NCBI GenBank assembly: GCA_037178625.1
Contig: CM074127.1
Span: 3,038,001 to 3,102,000 of the forward strand
From: Skeletonema tropicum
Taxonomy: Eukaryota; Bacillariophyta; Thalassiosirophyceae; Thalassiosirales; Thalassiosiraceae
Reading direction: 5' to 3'
Length of the DNA stretch: 64,000 bases
Each line of letters starts with the position of its first letter. The first letter of the stretch is position 1. Position numbers and translations under genes: made by a program. The notes beneath the pieces were generated by a model that was given only the letters and a program-made list of their open reading frames with translations, was not told where the DNA came from and did no database searches. Of this stretch, positions 43,442 through 58,778 are shown one piece after another.

Positions 43442-44829
43442 ATGAAGATCGCAGCATCAATTATACTATCACTTCAACTCATAGGCGTTGTTTCTAGCTC
43501 ATGTTCCTCGTCGAACTTTCTGACGAGTCGCTCGAAAGCTTTTTGTAAGCATCAACTCAAACTTCGCGGAGGACAACAGGATGAAGCTAGTGGTGATGTC
43601 ACACCGAGTGGAAGTTACCATGGCAATTATATTTCGCCTCAGGGGGAGCAACCAAAGGCTGCAACAATCGTGGAAGTGAAAAATCCTCCTTCAACAGCTG
43701 CAGCTTCGACCGCCGCAGCACCACTTGCAAGTGCCACATCTAAAAGTAGCAAGCTCGCAAATCTGCAGGAGCGTACTGGGCCTGCTGTTTTAATGTTAGG
43801 GGCAACATTCTTGATTCTCAAGTTTACTGGGGAGAAGGGATTGATTGGACTAATTCTTCTTATGCAGCTTGGTTTGTATTCTGAGTCTACAGGAGTTGTT
43901 GAAGCTTTTCAAGCAAAGAAAGGGTCCAGTATTGACAAAATTAAATCGTATCCTGTCCAGAAATGGTGGTGGTTTTTGACAGCTATGATATTTTCAGGAA
44001 GGTGAGGCAATTCCATTCTATTATAGATGCAAACATCTACGTAAATTTGTGCATGTACTCATGTTTTCTTCCTTTCTGATAGAGATCTTATCATGCAACA
44101 AACTTCATTGACTGGAGATCAAATGAACATTATCAATTTTTGCATGTCGGCTGCCAGTCTAGTTGGTTGTGTGATTTCATTAGCAATGCTTTCCGGTCCA
44201 GGAACTGAGGATCTATACCGCGAATACTTGGGCAAATTGGCATGTTGTCATTTTTCTCTGGTGAGTTTGAGCTTTGCTGTACGTTTGGCACTTTGTATCA
44301 ACATACCATCTCATATCTGTTGTACGCGCTTGTGCTTGTATATACGTTACTGTAGCTCTTTCTAGTTGGTCAATCCTCATTTTGGATTAAGACTGTGCAG
44401 GAATATGGTCTTGGGTGGGTTCTTTTCCCAGCATTTCTTGTCATCGTAAACGATACAATGGCTTATGTGTTTGGCGTCCTCATGGGTAAGCACAAACTCA
44501 TTCCTAAACTGTCACCTAAGAAGACTGTTGAAGGTTTTGTTGGTGCCGGGCTTTCGACAGTGGCGGTTGCATCTCCTCTTGTAAAGCGCTGCATTGGTAG
44601 CGATATTCCAAACTTAGGACGTCATGCTATCATTCTTGCAGTGTATGCGAGTCTTGTTTCACCGTTTGGTGGCTTTCTTGCCAGTGCCGTGAAGAGGGCA
44701 CATGGGGCCAAGGACTTTGGGGCATTGATCCCTGGACATGGAGGCGTTGTTGACCGGTTCGATTGTCAGGTGGTGACTGCACCATTTGTCTATCTCTATC
44801 TGAAGAATTTCTACAATGTCGAAAGTTAA
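43442..44829 (+). CDS. Phosphatidate cytidylyltransferase (CDP-diacylglycerol synthase)
   Basis: Makes CDP-DAG from CTP and phosphatidate for phospholipid synthesis. Exons 43442-44001, 44083-44260, 44356-44829; 403 aa. Start MKIAASIILSLQLIGVVSS has a good ACCATGA context and looks like a signal peptide, so an ER or plastid-envelope location is possible. An upstream in-frame ATG lies at 43349. Exon 3 begins after TGTAG at 44355, giving LFLVGQSSFWIKTVQEYGLG. Family motifs are VIVNDTMAYVFGVLMGKHKL, LSPKKTVEGFVGAG and the signature SAVKRAHGAKDFGALIPGHG followed by GVVDRFDC. Multiple TM helices. Confidence 0.93.
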
Positions 44830-45309
44830 ACAGTGTTTGAGACAGCGCGTTTCTAGAGAAGAACTTCGAATGTTCTACAGACAGATTAAATTTATTTCAG
44901 TTTCACATCATTAGCTCATATGAATACATCATACTTCAGTCATAGCTTTGCCTGTTTGTTACAATTCAAGAAAAATCAATAATTCAAGTCACATAATTAT
45001 GTTGCAACACCGTTTTAAATGAAACAACAAGTGAAACAAGTTTCGACAGATAGAAACGTCAACTCAGTCAATTAATGATGGGATATCGTACACGTAAAGA
45101 ATAACATTGAATGTAAAAGTCTTAAAATATAGAGTGAGAGAGTGTATGTGACTCGTGAAAATCCCCTCACTTATAGATGAGATCATTGCTTCACCAGAGT
45201 TGAAAACAACAACTGAAAACTCATCCGTAGCCCCTCGTTCTCTATTGTGGTCACCGCATTCCCCTAAATAGCGACCATACTTGTGTTGCTCTACTTTGAC
45301 GAAATAAAC
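44830..45309. other. intergenic between convergent genes
   Basis: About 480 bp, AT-rich, between the CDP-DAG synthase stop and the casein kinase stop. No ORF or repeat supported; both 3' UTRs lie here. Confidence 0.55.
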
Positions 45310-46545
45310 TTAGTATCCACGGTGCTTTCCATCATCTACTCCCCCACCGTACCCCATTTCACCCTGTTGCGGGGCAGCACCCCTGTCTCTATCACCACTT
45401 CCCGAACTTCCATTATCAATCCTGCTCCAATCCCAATCCAAGCTGGAGTTGTTGTTAGTGTATCCCTGACTTCTGAACAGATCGCGGAACATTCCTCTCA
45501 AGTAAGCAATATTCGGCTTAGCTTCAAACTTGAGACTGCGGCAATACGCGAGATACTCAGCAAACTGGGAAGGGCATCCCTGACACAACGCGGGGATGGT
45601 AATTGATTGTTTCTTCTCCATGATGAGTTTGTATTTCTTCGTGGCGGACTTGGCCTTTAGTCCCTGCCAGGGGAGACCTCCCTTGAGGAAATAGACGAGG
45701 ACGTATCCAATACTTTCAAGATCGTCACGACGAGATTGTTCAACCCCCAAATGGTTATTAATGGAAGCATAACGAGGTGTACCGGTGAGAGACCTACCTT
45801 CGCGTTGAGGAATGTGCTGAAGGGTACGGGGATGCCTATACCTCTTGGAAAGTCCGAAATCAATGCAGTAGATGAAATTTCCACTGCCCCGTCCTCCATC
45901 GGTCACGAAGTTAGCTGGCTTAATATCACGATGGATCAAGTGGCGGGAGTGCATGAGCTCCACACGCTCCAACATTTGATCCGCAATCATGAGGACAGTT
46001 TTGAGGGAGAATCGACGGCCGCATTTGTTGAACTGATCCTCAAGAGAAGGACCAAGAAGGTCCATAACCATTAGATTGTATGAATCTTGGGTTCCGAAAT
46101 AGTGAACTTTAGCAAATCCCGGGGCATTTTGAAGTTCACGGTAAACCTTGTACTCATGACGCAGCTGGGGGCAACGGGCTCCGTGCTTTTCAAATTTCAC
46201 AGCAACCTGAATAGATATAATGAAGGAGGATGAGATTTCGTGTTATATTGGACGTTGAATTTTTATTAATTCGTGTCACAGAAGCGGCAGGGTTCCCACA
46301 TACCGCCAAACAATAAAATCAATAAAAAATACGCACCTTTTCGCCATTAGCACCCACTCCAAGGTAAATATCACCAAAGGATCCTCCTCCAACGCGCTTA
46401 GTGATACGATATTTCTGTGAAAGAGAAGTGGTTCAGCAAGCAGAGGTCAGTCATTATTTTTCGTATGTCACTATTTCTAACGGTCAGCCAGCTCTTGCTG
46501 ACATGGAACGCAAATTATTAAACTTACAGAGATGGAGCTCTGCAT
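45310..46545 (-). CDS. Casein kinase 1 (CK1) family Ser/Thr kinase
   Basis: Exon 1 46545-46528 (only six codons, MQSSIS), exon 2 46414-46337, exon 3 46206-45310; 330 aa. Kinase hallmarks: Gly loop KRVGGGSFGDIYLG, VAVKFE Lys, HRDIKPANFV catalytic loop, IDFGLSKRY (DFG) and CK1-specific LTGTPRYASINNHLGVEQSR in place of APE. Also LLGPSLEDQF. The tail is short, Gly/Asp-rich, without the long regulatory extension of animal CK1 delta/epsilon; closer to CK1 alpha. CK1 enzymes act in DNA repair, vesicle traffic and rhythm control. The tiny first exon was placed from the GTAAG donor and Met context. Confidence 0.94.
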
Positions 46546-47083
46546 TTTTGCAACTAAGCCTCAAATATTTGATAGTTATCGTTTGGTAAGGAGGGGATCA
46601 CCGAGTATCGGCTGTGTGTCGGCGGATGATGGAAAAGACGGGGTTATTGACAAAGAGGACACTCCCACCGCTAAACCAATGCTTCATGCTTTTGGTTCCT
46701 AGAATTCCATGCGCGGGCTGCTTGCCGATAAACAAAAGCGTTTGGCGAGGTGAAGCACGACAAAAACGCGAAAGGCGTCTGCCACACACATCACAACAAC
46801 ATGAACAAGATAAGACGCCAAATAAATAAGTCCAGACTCCCGGCACCCGGGTACCGTATATGAGGTAAATTCCTGTCCGTGGGTAAATAGACACAATTAT
46901 ACCGGTAAGCACTTCTAATGTACAGGTAGGAAAGTACTTATGTACCTACTCTTATTCTCGAGGTGGGTCGGTAAGAAGGTTGAGAGCTGGAGCTCTCTAA
47001 CTTTTGATTCCCAAGCATCATACACTACAGGAGATGCGACTCCTTGATTTCGGTCATCCGAGGTGAGCTTGACTTCTTATCAT
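46546..47083. other. intergenic, upstream of casein kinase
   Basis: About 540 bp between the CK1 start and the neuroguidin stop (both minus). Short ORFs only. Contains palindrome-like CGGCACCCGGGTACCG near 46840; otherwise nothing to report. Confidence 0.5.
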
Positions 47084-48305
47084 TTATCTTCTACCGTAGA
47101 GCGCGTTTTGGAATTGATTTGATTGTTTTGACTTCTTTTTAGACGACTTCTTTTTTGATGATGGACGAGTATCTTCAAACACCTCAACCTTACGCTTCCG
47201 CATGCCCTTCATCTTATACGAACCGCTTCCTTGTGATCGACCTCCCTCATCGTCGCCGCCAAATGCATCATCTACGCCAGCAGAAATGTTCCCAAATTCG
47301 GATAAAGCCCCTAAGTTACTCATTTCTTCCCTCATCATTTTCTTTCTCTCCTTCTTCTCCTTCTTACCCATGGTCAATCGTATCATTTGTGTCTCTTCGA
47401 ACTCTTGAATATCAGCATCACGTGCTGCCAGTTTTCTAGATACCTCTCGCTGCTTGCCAAGCATGGCACCGCCACGAATATCTTCTTCTTCAGGAGCATC
47501 AGTGAATTGAGCTCGGACGACTTCAGCAAGCTCGGAGCGTTGCATACGATCGCGGTTTTTGTTACGTTGCTTTTCCATTTGAGCCAACTTCTGCTCATTT
47601 TCCAATTCAAATGGAACAGACTGCAACCTGGGTGCTTTGTAGACATTACTTGATTGAGCGTCTGCGTCGTCTGCCTCTAGATCAATCTTTCCTTCGGTGC
47701 TAATATCATCATCATCGTCATCACTTCCGCCATCTTCGCCATCGCCACTAGTCTCGTTAGCATTATTGTCTTCAAATGATTTCATCATACTTGACAAATC
47801 AGGTTTGAAGGAGAGAGGGTCGGCGCCACCATTCATTTCATTAGCATTATCATCTTCAACTTCTTTCTCCCTCCCTTCCGCAGCAAACGTTCCAGCACCT
47901 AATGTAGACAAAGCGAGCAACTTGTCAATTTGGTATCGCAATTTCTTTTCCAATGGACGCATCTTCTCAAGAGCTGCCTTCATTTCCACAAGACGCTCTG
48001 CACATTCTTTTCGGCTCTTTGTAGTTGTTTCTGCGCTTCTTGGGCCATCTTCGCTTTCGTCGTCATCACCAGACTTGCTGCTATCTGTACGACAACGAAG
48101 TTTCAGAAGCATTGTCAAATCAATCAGATAAGATAGGAGCAATCCGTTTTTTAGCTTGGAGGAAGTCAAGTCCACCAGTTTGGCTGTCGTATTCTTTCGA
48201 GTTTTTGTGATTGCGGATCGCATGATGAAGCGAGGTTTTGACGATGGTGTTTGTCTTCGCTAGTGAATTTAGTAATGCGTCTTTATCTTCAGATTGATTG
48301 TTCAT
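47084..48305 (-). CDS. Neuroguidin / Lcp5 family (Sas10/Utp3/C1D domain) protein
   Basis: Nucleolar small-subunit processome factor family. The Sas10/C1D domain is split by a +1 break in the run of six T at 48147-48152: GGLDFLQAK continues as NGLLLSYLIDLTMLLKLR, the conserved helix. The ORF from 48305 (MNNQSEDKDALLNSLAK) therefore belongs to this gene; corrected length is 406 aa. The middle is acidic (GGSDDDDDDISTE), followed by APRLQSVPFE, typical of the family, then a basic C-terminus (KKKSSKKKSKQSNQFQNALY). It acts with U3 snoRNP in 18S rRNA maturation by homology. Confidence 0.88.
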
Positions 48306-48763
48306 GATGGCTGCAAATTAGATTGTTCTTCAGTTTAAATAGGTGTAAATTATCCTGCTGCTCCTGTCTTGTGCTTCAGCCAATGCTCTCTCACGAACAA
48401 TTATGTTAGTTCCCTAGAGGATCGATTTTGCAGTATAGAGTTGATAGGCAACCAGGTCGAACGCTCGTCCTCTGATGCGGTAGATATGGCAGTAGCATAG
48501 GCGGTACCTTATGTTTCTTCTTGATTAGTGGAGCAGAGGGCTGGTAGCGGAGTGGGTGAGATGATAGGCGATGCGATGGCGGCAACGCAAGACCAGTCGC
48601 GCTAAACACGACAGAGACGATCTGATGATGGCGGTGTTCTTGTGAATGTTCCACATTTCATGTGAATGAACGATGAACGGCCTGCCAACGGCAATAAGGT
48701 TCATTTCGTGGTGGTTGTAACTGCACTCCCGCTATTATTGCTGTTGTATGTAGTATCAACCCA
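48306..48763. promoter_or_regulatory. divergent intergenic region
   Basis: About 460 bp between divergent neuroguidin and LRAT-like starts. No convincing motif. Confidence 0.5.
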
Positions 48764-50189
48764 ATGAAGAGACTGTTTGGGTTCCGCGCTGGTTCTGCCA
48801 AGCGAGATGAAGAGGATGACGGAAATGCAAGTGCTGCAGACGGGAACTGTTCCGCCTCATCCGATGACGAAAGCGACAATGGCAGCTATTCCTCTCAATC
48901 GTCGCATTTCGATGACGATGATGGATCCTCCCTAGAGTCTCTTGAATCAATGACATCAATTGGCTCTATTCAGTATCTATTTCAAAAGGTGAACAGAAGC
49001 TTCAGCGCCTGTGCGGTCTCGGAGTATTAATGCTCTGAAAATGTCATCACCGAGCAGAATCAAAAGCAACAATGATGAGAATATGATTATTCGCAACAAT
49101 TCATCTTCTGTCCATGCGGTTCCTGAAGAAGCGGCTGTAAATCATGGTGCTGATGACGAGTGTACTTATAGAGATTACGAGCATGGTCTCGTAGAGGGAG
49201 ATCATGTCATACGGTGGAAAATGCTAGGCTACTTATATCCTATACAAATACATGGCATTGTGCTATCAGCTGGTCCCGACATTGTTACTCTTGTAGACTT
49301 TGGTTTGACGTCGGTGAAGTGTTACGACAAAGTGGGCAAATTTGATGAAGAAGCAGAGATAAAAGTCAACAAATACAACAAGACACGTAGAAGAATGAAC
49401 TGTTATTACACTTGCCGAAGAGAAAGAAATAAAGAAATGGACAAAAGTTGGGTATGGTGATGAAGTAGAAATCAAGGTACATGACAAATTCAAAGATGGG
49501 AGAAAGGTTGATGGAGTAGGAACTAATGATTCCAATTCACCAGGGGTAGAAGTTATGAAGAAATCTGATAGTGAACTATCTTCGCCATCGCGCTGGCTCT
49601 GTTCTTCTAGCAGAGAGCTTAGCGACAAAAAGCCTCCTGGGAAAAGCATGCTAAAGCTACCATCGTCAGATCCATCCACCTTAGTCCTTGCTCGGCTGCG
49701 CTTCCTTCTCGAGTGTGGAGAGGAGGTATCAGAAGAGAAGAATAATACACCTCCTCTTCTTCCTCCGCATCATCTGTTATATGCCAATTCAGAATGCATT
49801 GCGGTGTGGGTGAAGACTGGACACTGGTCCTACACTACAAGGATCAGTATTTCTACACAGTAGTACCGTTGGTAACGCCAAACAAACAGCGACACTTGCA
49901 ATGTATTTGAGTGCTCAAACTGCCACGGTGCCTGCATCAGGTCTTTGGGGCTGGCTTGGAGGCACCACGACCGTTAGTCTCTTCGCCGCACAACCATGGG
50001 TAGTTCCTGCACTGATCGGTGGTGGCATGGTGTACATAGGTTTACCAACGATGCTATTGTGGAAGGCTAAAGGGAGGATGGAGCGAAACTGAGAAGAAGT
50101 TGAATGATGCATTCTGGAGCTCAGCTGAGAATGAAACAATCATAGCGCTTGTTCAGAACTGGAAACGCTTCTCAGAGAAACAAGGATAG
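48764..50189 (+). CDS. LRAT-like (NlpC/P60 superfamily) protein, four +1 frame breaks
   Basis: Read through four +1 breaks (48992-49030; about 49398; about 49830; about 50072) the gene gives one 473-aa protein. The N-terminus is acidic and Ser-rich. The LRAT-type core has EGDHVIRW and YPIQIHGIVLSAG (catalytic His), then VITLAEEKEIKKWTKVGYGD. After a Ser/Pro insert come VLARLRFLLE and NSECIAVWVKTGHWSTLQ; the last is the position of NCEHF in LRAT, with Cys as candidate nucleophile. A hydrophobic region follows (GLWGWLGGTTTVSLFAAQPW; VVPALIGGGMVYIGL), then FWSSAENETIIALVQNWKRF. LRAT enzymes are thiol acyltransferases/hydrolases of lipids; substrate unknown. Frame breaks are probably assembly errors because all segments align with one family pattern. 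Confidence 0.75.
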
Positions 50190-50287
50190 TATGAGAGTAA
50201 ATCAGTCTAGAGTACCTTGATGGAATTTTAGCTGGGCAAATATTGTTTCAATACATACTTTAATAGCTTAATAAAATATTTATCCCT

Positions 50288-53064
<2,777 letters not shown>

Positions 53065-53336
53065 CCTGGCGTTAATAATTGAATCGCCCTGGTCCCTTCA
53101 ACTTGTGAATTGCTTGTTGCACAAGCGTTCGAGAAGCTACTGAATGACGTCCATCCAAATCCACGTGAAATGTCATCAAGAAGTTACTTCCACGTGGGCG
53201 GTGCGCAGAAAATTTGTCACAAACTAATTTACACATCTTATCCTTACACAGTTTGCAGCTTACCTTCTTTTGTCACAAAAAATGAAAATGTTACGCTTGC
53301 TAAGTACATACTCCTACCCTCCTACTTGCTAACAAC

Positions 53337-55348
53337 TCATCGTATGGGCCCAAGGACAGTGAGGAACTCTTCCAATGATTCCAAGTAATGCAATGACGCC
53401 TGCAAAGTAATTAGCGCATAACCCTCTTTTCCGCTGAGCAACTGCTCATCCCTGGAAAATTCTTCTAAAAATGCAACCTCGGCATGCAAATGATCTACGT
53501 TGGAAGCCACAACATGTTGACAGACCATGACAAGTAGCGTGTCAGCATCGATACACTTTCCTTGATATAATGTTGAGAAATGCTCTGATATTGATTCGAG
53601 GAATCCGACGCAATGACTCAACTTCTCCGCAGGGGTGTGCACTTGTGGCAACTCCCTGAGGGCAGCAATGGCTGGTTGTGATATTGCTGATGATTCAACT
53701 CCACTTTCGACATCACTATCTTTGACGTGGTCACAAAGATCACGTACTTTCTTTGACAAGTTAGTATCTTGTTCTTTTGTTTGTTGAACAATCTCCTCGT
53801 GTATATCGCTGTACAATTCTCCAAACACCAACAATTCTACAGCGTCGGCAGATAACTCTGTCATTATAGACGAGGACGACAGACCTGGTCTAACTTCGAG
53901 AAGGGTTGCAGTCACATGTTTGATTATGTTGTGAGCATTTGTTCGACATATCCGAGATGAATCTATATTATCTTCGCCATCGATGAGAGATTGGTCTGAG
54001 GCACTTTCGTCGAACATTATGATTCTCTTGTGCTTGAGAATGAGATGACGATATATGTATCCAGGAAGGCTCATTTTGTCATTCAATATCCTATTCACGA
54101 GAAGAAATACTTTCTCGCGGACAGCTAGCTCAGTCGAATCGGCTTTGATTATATCAGCATCCTTTCCGTACCGAAGATCTGGTGTAGTTGTTTGGTTGTC
54201 ATTTGATGAGAGGAAAAAGCTTCCAATACTACTGCTAGCACTCCCAGATGATGATTCTTTGCACATTCTTTCCCATGATTGTCTAGCTTCATCTGCGTAA
54301 ACTACCCATCTAGGATCACACTCGATCTCTGGTCTCACTAGTACCAATGTTTTGGATCCCTGTTCCAGCAGCTTTAATTCTCGCCGATTCTTCTTGGATG
54401 TCAACGACAAGTTAGCCGAAGCAGCAAGACTCATTACCAAGACACCGATTCCCATTCCGCCCTCTATTGCAGCTCCAACTGCTAGCGCTGTTCTCCCGAG
54501 TTGGCTGCCAACTATGCACCCAGCAGGTCCTGCGATGGCCAACCCAGCCACGCCTCCAGCTACCATGCCCACTGCAGATGCTTTTGGAATACGTTTTGTT
54601 GTTTCGGACGTTTTCATTACAATATCAACTGATGTTTTGATCATCGAAAAAGCAGATGCATCTGGATCTTTCTTCTCGTTATCTTCTACAGGTGTTGGAT
54701 TACATTGCTCTTCTAAACAGTTGCTCGATAACTCTTCTTCTTGGGTGGAATCTGTAGATTGTTCTTCGTCATTATGATGAGAGTCTCCATTGAAGAAGTA
54801 GTAGTATCTACTGCAATGTTTATTGTTTCATTTAATTTTGATGGCAGTTCTCCTAGAGCTTTCTTTACAAGAGGTAGATTGACCTCACAAGGAGGAAGAA
54901 TTGATCCTCTAGACTGTGTAGGTTTCCGAAATGCACATGCTCGATGTGCATATACGCCGCATGCAACACACTGCACTGTACCCGTTACTGAGGAATGAGA
55001 ATTATCGAAAGATGATTGTTCTTCTGCATCATCTGTTGATACTACAGGATTGGCCCCCAGTCGACCATGACAGCCGGTGCATTTTTCAAAGGCTCCAATA
55101 AATAATGACCTGGGCGACCGCAATGCCCAACTACCATCTCCGCTTATCGCAGAAAAGGAATGAAAATGTATAGGATGAGCACATAAACCTGTCGTGTTCA
55201 TCAATTGCACTGCCAGCTTGGAAGTCGATGTCGAGGCATCGCTGTCGCTTGTAATTTGTGCAGCTATTTTCGTCATGTTGTAATCATTATCATTATTATT
55301 GTGATTGCCATAGCGGTTGATGCCCGATGTGCATGACATTATCGTCAT
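53337..55348 (-). CDS. C1-like zinc finger + VPS9 domain protein (putative Rab5-family GEF)
   Basis: N-terminal part (55348 down) has a C1-type cysteine/His cluster: CAHPIHFHSF, KCTGCHGRLG, QCVACGVYAHRACAF. After a -1 (or +2) break between about 54835 and 54780 the protein continues as DSHHNDEEQSTDSTQEEELS, then a Gly/Ala membrane-like stretch (GMVAGGVAGLAIAGPAGCIV). The C-terminus is a VPS9 domain: EKLSHCVGFLESISEHFS, DADTLLVMVCQHVVASNVDH, AEVAFLEEFSRDEQLLSGKE, GYALITLQASLHYLESL. VPS9 proteins exchange GDP on Rab5-type GTPases on endosomes. About 670 residues. Only one frame break; that it is one gene rests on overlap of frames and lack of an intergenic gap. Confidence 0.82.
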
Positions 55349-55593
55349 CGTTCATCGTCATCATGATTTTTGAAATTTCTTCAAACTGTGTGACAGCTTT
55401 GCTTCCGATGTGGGGCTGATGGTAACATTTTTATTCTATCGCAGCTCTTTATGCCCCATCCGCCGTCATCCCTACACACGACTCTATCGAAGAAAGATGG
55501 CACCAGACTTACATGAACTCAGGCTCAGGGCACATAAATCCTCGATGGGCTAGTCTGTGTTGTTAACCTTCTTTACAAACAAACAATAGTAAT

Positions 55594-57128
55594 ATGTTTC
55601 GCCGCAGAGGCACCCTCGAAGATGACATGACCATAGGTAGCGCTACATCCGTCTCTGACCGCATAATAGGGCGGATGAAGCGAAATCTCTCCTTCGGGGG
55701 GAGCAACAATAAAAACAATGTCTCTTCCGCTGGTAGTGTGTCAAGCTCCAAAAGCTCCGGCAGATTTGGTCGGAAAAAGAAACAAAGCTATCGATCAGCA
55801 GGCGGTGGTAATGACTGGGGATCGGTCCAAAGTGCTGGTAGCCGCTCAAGTTTTGGGAGCATGCGTAGTAGATCAAAGAGCAGATTCAGAAACAAAAGCA
55901 TTAACAATTCTTCGTCAGCGAGCGTTACCACGATGGACGAAATGGACTCAAATGAGTCCATGACATTGAAGGGAATATCTATGGGTAGGAGACGTGCTCC
56001 ATCAGCGCCAGCACCAATTCGTCGATCTATGCAGGAAGGAGAAGAAGAAGGGGAGAGCCGAGTAATAGATGAGCCAGTGGAGATGTCTTTGGCTGAACTG
56101 CGGTCAATGTCAGAATCGGAATTGGAACAATCAATGCTCAAAGCAGGGGTTCCATCGGCAGATATTGCACGCACCAAAGATGCAGTTATGCAACTAGGTA
56201 TTGATTCAGGTACTGCTGACGAGAAGCGAAGAGGTAGTCTTGTTGCCTTTTTTGTAAACTCGGGACATGTTCGATTAGTACAGACGGATCGTAGATCGAC
56301 TCTTTCATCCAGCAACACCAACAGTGCAAGAAGCTTTACTGAGGCCACTAAAAAAACAACTCCACCAGTAAATAACAATAGCAGTGCTTCAATGGGCGCA
56401 TCAGATGCAACATCTTTAGAGTCAAAGTCAATATCGAGGAAGAGCAAACTTGAGAAGATTGCAGAATTACAAGGAGAAAAATCCAGCTTGAAGAAAGAGA
56501 ACAAAGCACTAAAAAAGACAATGAAAAAGTTACTTGTACAGCTCTCCGAATCGGCGAAGGAAAAGAAAGCGCTGAAAATGAAGATAGAAGAATCAAACGC
56601 TAAAATGAAGCGTGAATCGGAAACTGTGGAAGAATTAGCAAAGGGTCTCAACACTCAGTTGACATATCTGTTGCGACGGACGCTGATTCAAAGACTACCC
56701 GAAAAAAAGAAAGTAGCGCCTTCACAAAGAAGTCGGGACGCTTTCAGTGAAAGATTTGAGTATTTTGAAGAAAATGATGAAAAAGCAGCGACAGGAACAT
56801 GAAAGTACAGAGTTTCGCTTGAAAGCCGAAATAGAAATCCTGACAAAGGAGGTAGACGGTCTCCAACGTGAGCTAAGTCTTGCTCTTGAGTCTGTAGATG
56901 ATGCAGAAAAACGCGCTGTTGAATCGCAAGAGGCTGCCTCGAAGCTAAAGAGGAAAATGCGCACCATGTCATCTAAGTTGAAAGATTTAACTGAAGAGGC
57001 AGGACGCAAGGGACAAACTGATAGAAACATTCACAAAGTTACTTGTAGATAAGAATGGTGCCGAAAATGGAGAAGCTGCTGTAGAAGGAAAGTTAGAGTT
57101 GGCCCGGCTGATACACACAGGATCATGA
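55594..57128 (+). CDS. Coiled-coil protein of unknown function
   Basis: The N-terminal ~150 residues are Ser/Arg/Lys-rich with RSRSKSRFRNKS and no globular domain. ELRSMSESELEQSMLKAGV resembles a short helical (SAP-like) segment; a Cys-free coiled coil (about 290-500) dominates, rich in Lys/Glu/Leu. Frame breaks: a net +1 between about 56700 and 56800, joining FSERF to KDLSILKKMMKKQRQE, and +1 at AAA 57025-57027 (TDR to TFTKLLVDKNGAENGE). The end is then at TGA 57126-57128, about 510 aa. The first break may involve more than one indel. No recognised family. Confidence 0.65.
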
Positions 57129-57341
57129 TGTCATCTTGAGCCGAACTATTCGTCTTGGAAGAATTGTTTTGGCAGATCGGTAAACACAAGTCACTTAGCT
57201 CAAGTAGCAAAGGTCCATATTTTACTAAATTAAAGACCGGTCCAAGACACATACATTTGCTGTAAATTAATCATGTGGTAATAGTCGTAGCTTCCATATC
57301 AAGTGTATGGAATAAAAAACATCCTCCTAGTTAAGTCAAGT

Positions 57342-58778
57342 CTAGAAATCGGCTCCAAAATCAAGTTCCTTTACTCCACCGCCAGCACCGGATTCTCGCT
57401 CCAGATTAGTCATCACTCCACTCTTTTGATATTCGCCGACTCTCTTTTCGAAAAAGTTTGTCTTTCCTTCTAGGCTAATCATATCCATCCCTGTCAGATG
57501 AAGCAGTGACACAACGCAAAGCAGAAGATGAGATGAAAAAACAATATAGAAGATAGAGGAGCACCATCCATACCACAAATATAACTTACAATCGAATGGG
57601 TTTTTGCTGCCGTATAGCGGTTGGTATCCCAAATCAGTTAGCATCCGATCAGCAACGAACTCAATGTACTGTCCCATTAATTTTGAGTTCATTCCAATCA
57701 AACTCACAGGCAGTGCATCACAGATGAAGCTCTTCTCGACGTCCACCGCTTCACTTATCAGATTGTGGATTGCTTCTTGGCTCAACTTCCTATTTAACTT
57801 TGAGTAAAGTTGGCACGCGAAAGAACAGTGTAGCCCCTCATCCCTGCTGATGAGCTCGTTCGAGAATGTTAGTCCTGGCATAAGTCCCCTCTTTTTTAGC
57901 CAGAATATAGCACAGAATGAACCAGAGAAGAAAATTCCCTCCACTGCTGCAAATGCAACCAGACGTTCGGCAAACGATGCCTGGCTACCAATGTATTTTT
58001 GCGCCCAAGCTGCCTTTCGCTCTACACTAGGCACAGTTGCGTGTGCTGAGAAAAGTCGCTCCCTCACTTTAGGATCTGTGATATAAGTATCAATCAGTAG
58101 ACAATACGTCTCCTGATGGATGCTCTCCATCGCCATTTGAAAGCCATAAAAACACCTAGCTTCTGGTACAGTGACCTCTCGACAGAATCTCTCCGCAAGG
58201 TTTTCGACAACTATCCCGTCGGCACCAGCAAAAAAGGCAAGCACCATTGAAATGAAGTGCCGCTCATCCGGATTGAGTTTGTTGTGCCAGTCAGAAAGAT
58301 CCGCCGACAAATCGATTTCATCTGCTGTCCAGAACGATGCCACGTGTTGTTTATACATGGACCACAGATCTGGATACGCAATCGGGAATAGGGAGAACCG
58401 CGATCCTTCTTCATCTGTTCGACAGATTGTCTCAGCATCGTCGTCTTTCGACAATTGTCTAGAAGGCGCATCATGTACCGATGACTTCTTTGATGCTTTA
58501 GCATCTGAGCTGGTATCAGATTTAGCAGCCTTCACCGATCCTCCCCTTGAGGCAAGTGCATCCTGTGGCCCCGATGTACTCGGTAGATATGTATCATTTT
58601 CAACACTCAAATCAGGCTGTGCGCCTCCCCGTAAATTCCCCAGGAATGCCAGACCTCTTCTATTTTGCAGTAGCGGCGTAAACTTCGATCTAGCTGGGAT
58701 AGTTGATGGGAGTGATGCCGAAGCTGATGCTAAGCAACCTATTGATGCCAACAGAAAGACTCTATTTCCGCGGGGCAT
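57342..58778 (-). CDS. Ribonucleoside-diphosphate reductase small subunit (class I R2) with N-terminal targeting leader
   Basis: Supplies the tyrosyl radical for dNTP synthesis. Exons 58778-57590 and 57490-57342; 445 aa; another ATG at 58793 adds five residues. Leader [20 protein letters not shown] suggests secretory/plastid targeting, followed by a ~110-aa Ser-rich extension absent from cytosolic R2. Iron ligands and radical site: [40 protein letters not shown] (radical Tyr in FYGF), [15 protein letters not shown]. The last reads H-C-S where the family usually has H-C-D. C-terminal ELDFGADF suits R1 docking. The 99-bp intron (57491-57589) is stop-free and a multiple of 3; unspliced it would insert 33 residues before [18 protein letters not shown]. 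Confidence 0.92.
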   Translation of the reverse strand: MPRGNRVFLLASIGCLASASASLPSTIPARSKFTPLLQNRRGLAFLGNLRGGAQPDLSVENDTYLPSTSGPQDALASRGGSVKAAKSDTSSDAKASKKSSVHDAPSRQLSKDDDAETICRTDEEGSRFSLFPIAYPDLWSMYKQHVASFWTADEIDLSADLSDWHNKLNPDERHFISMVLAFFAGADGIVVENLAERFCREVTVPEARCFYGFQMAMESIHQETYCLLIDTYITDPKVRERLFSAHATVPSVERKAAWAQKYIGSQASFAERLVAFAAVEGIFFSGSFCAIFWLKKRGLMPGLTFSNELISRDEGLHCSFACQLYSKLNRKLSQEAIHNLISEAVDVEKSFICDALPVSLIGMNSKLMGQYIEFVADRMLTDLGYQPLYGSKNPFDCKLYLWYGWCSSIFYIVFSSHLLLCVVSLLHLTGMDMISLEGKTNFFEKRVGEYQKSGVMTNLERESGAGGGVKELDFGADF

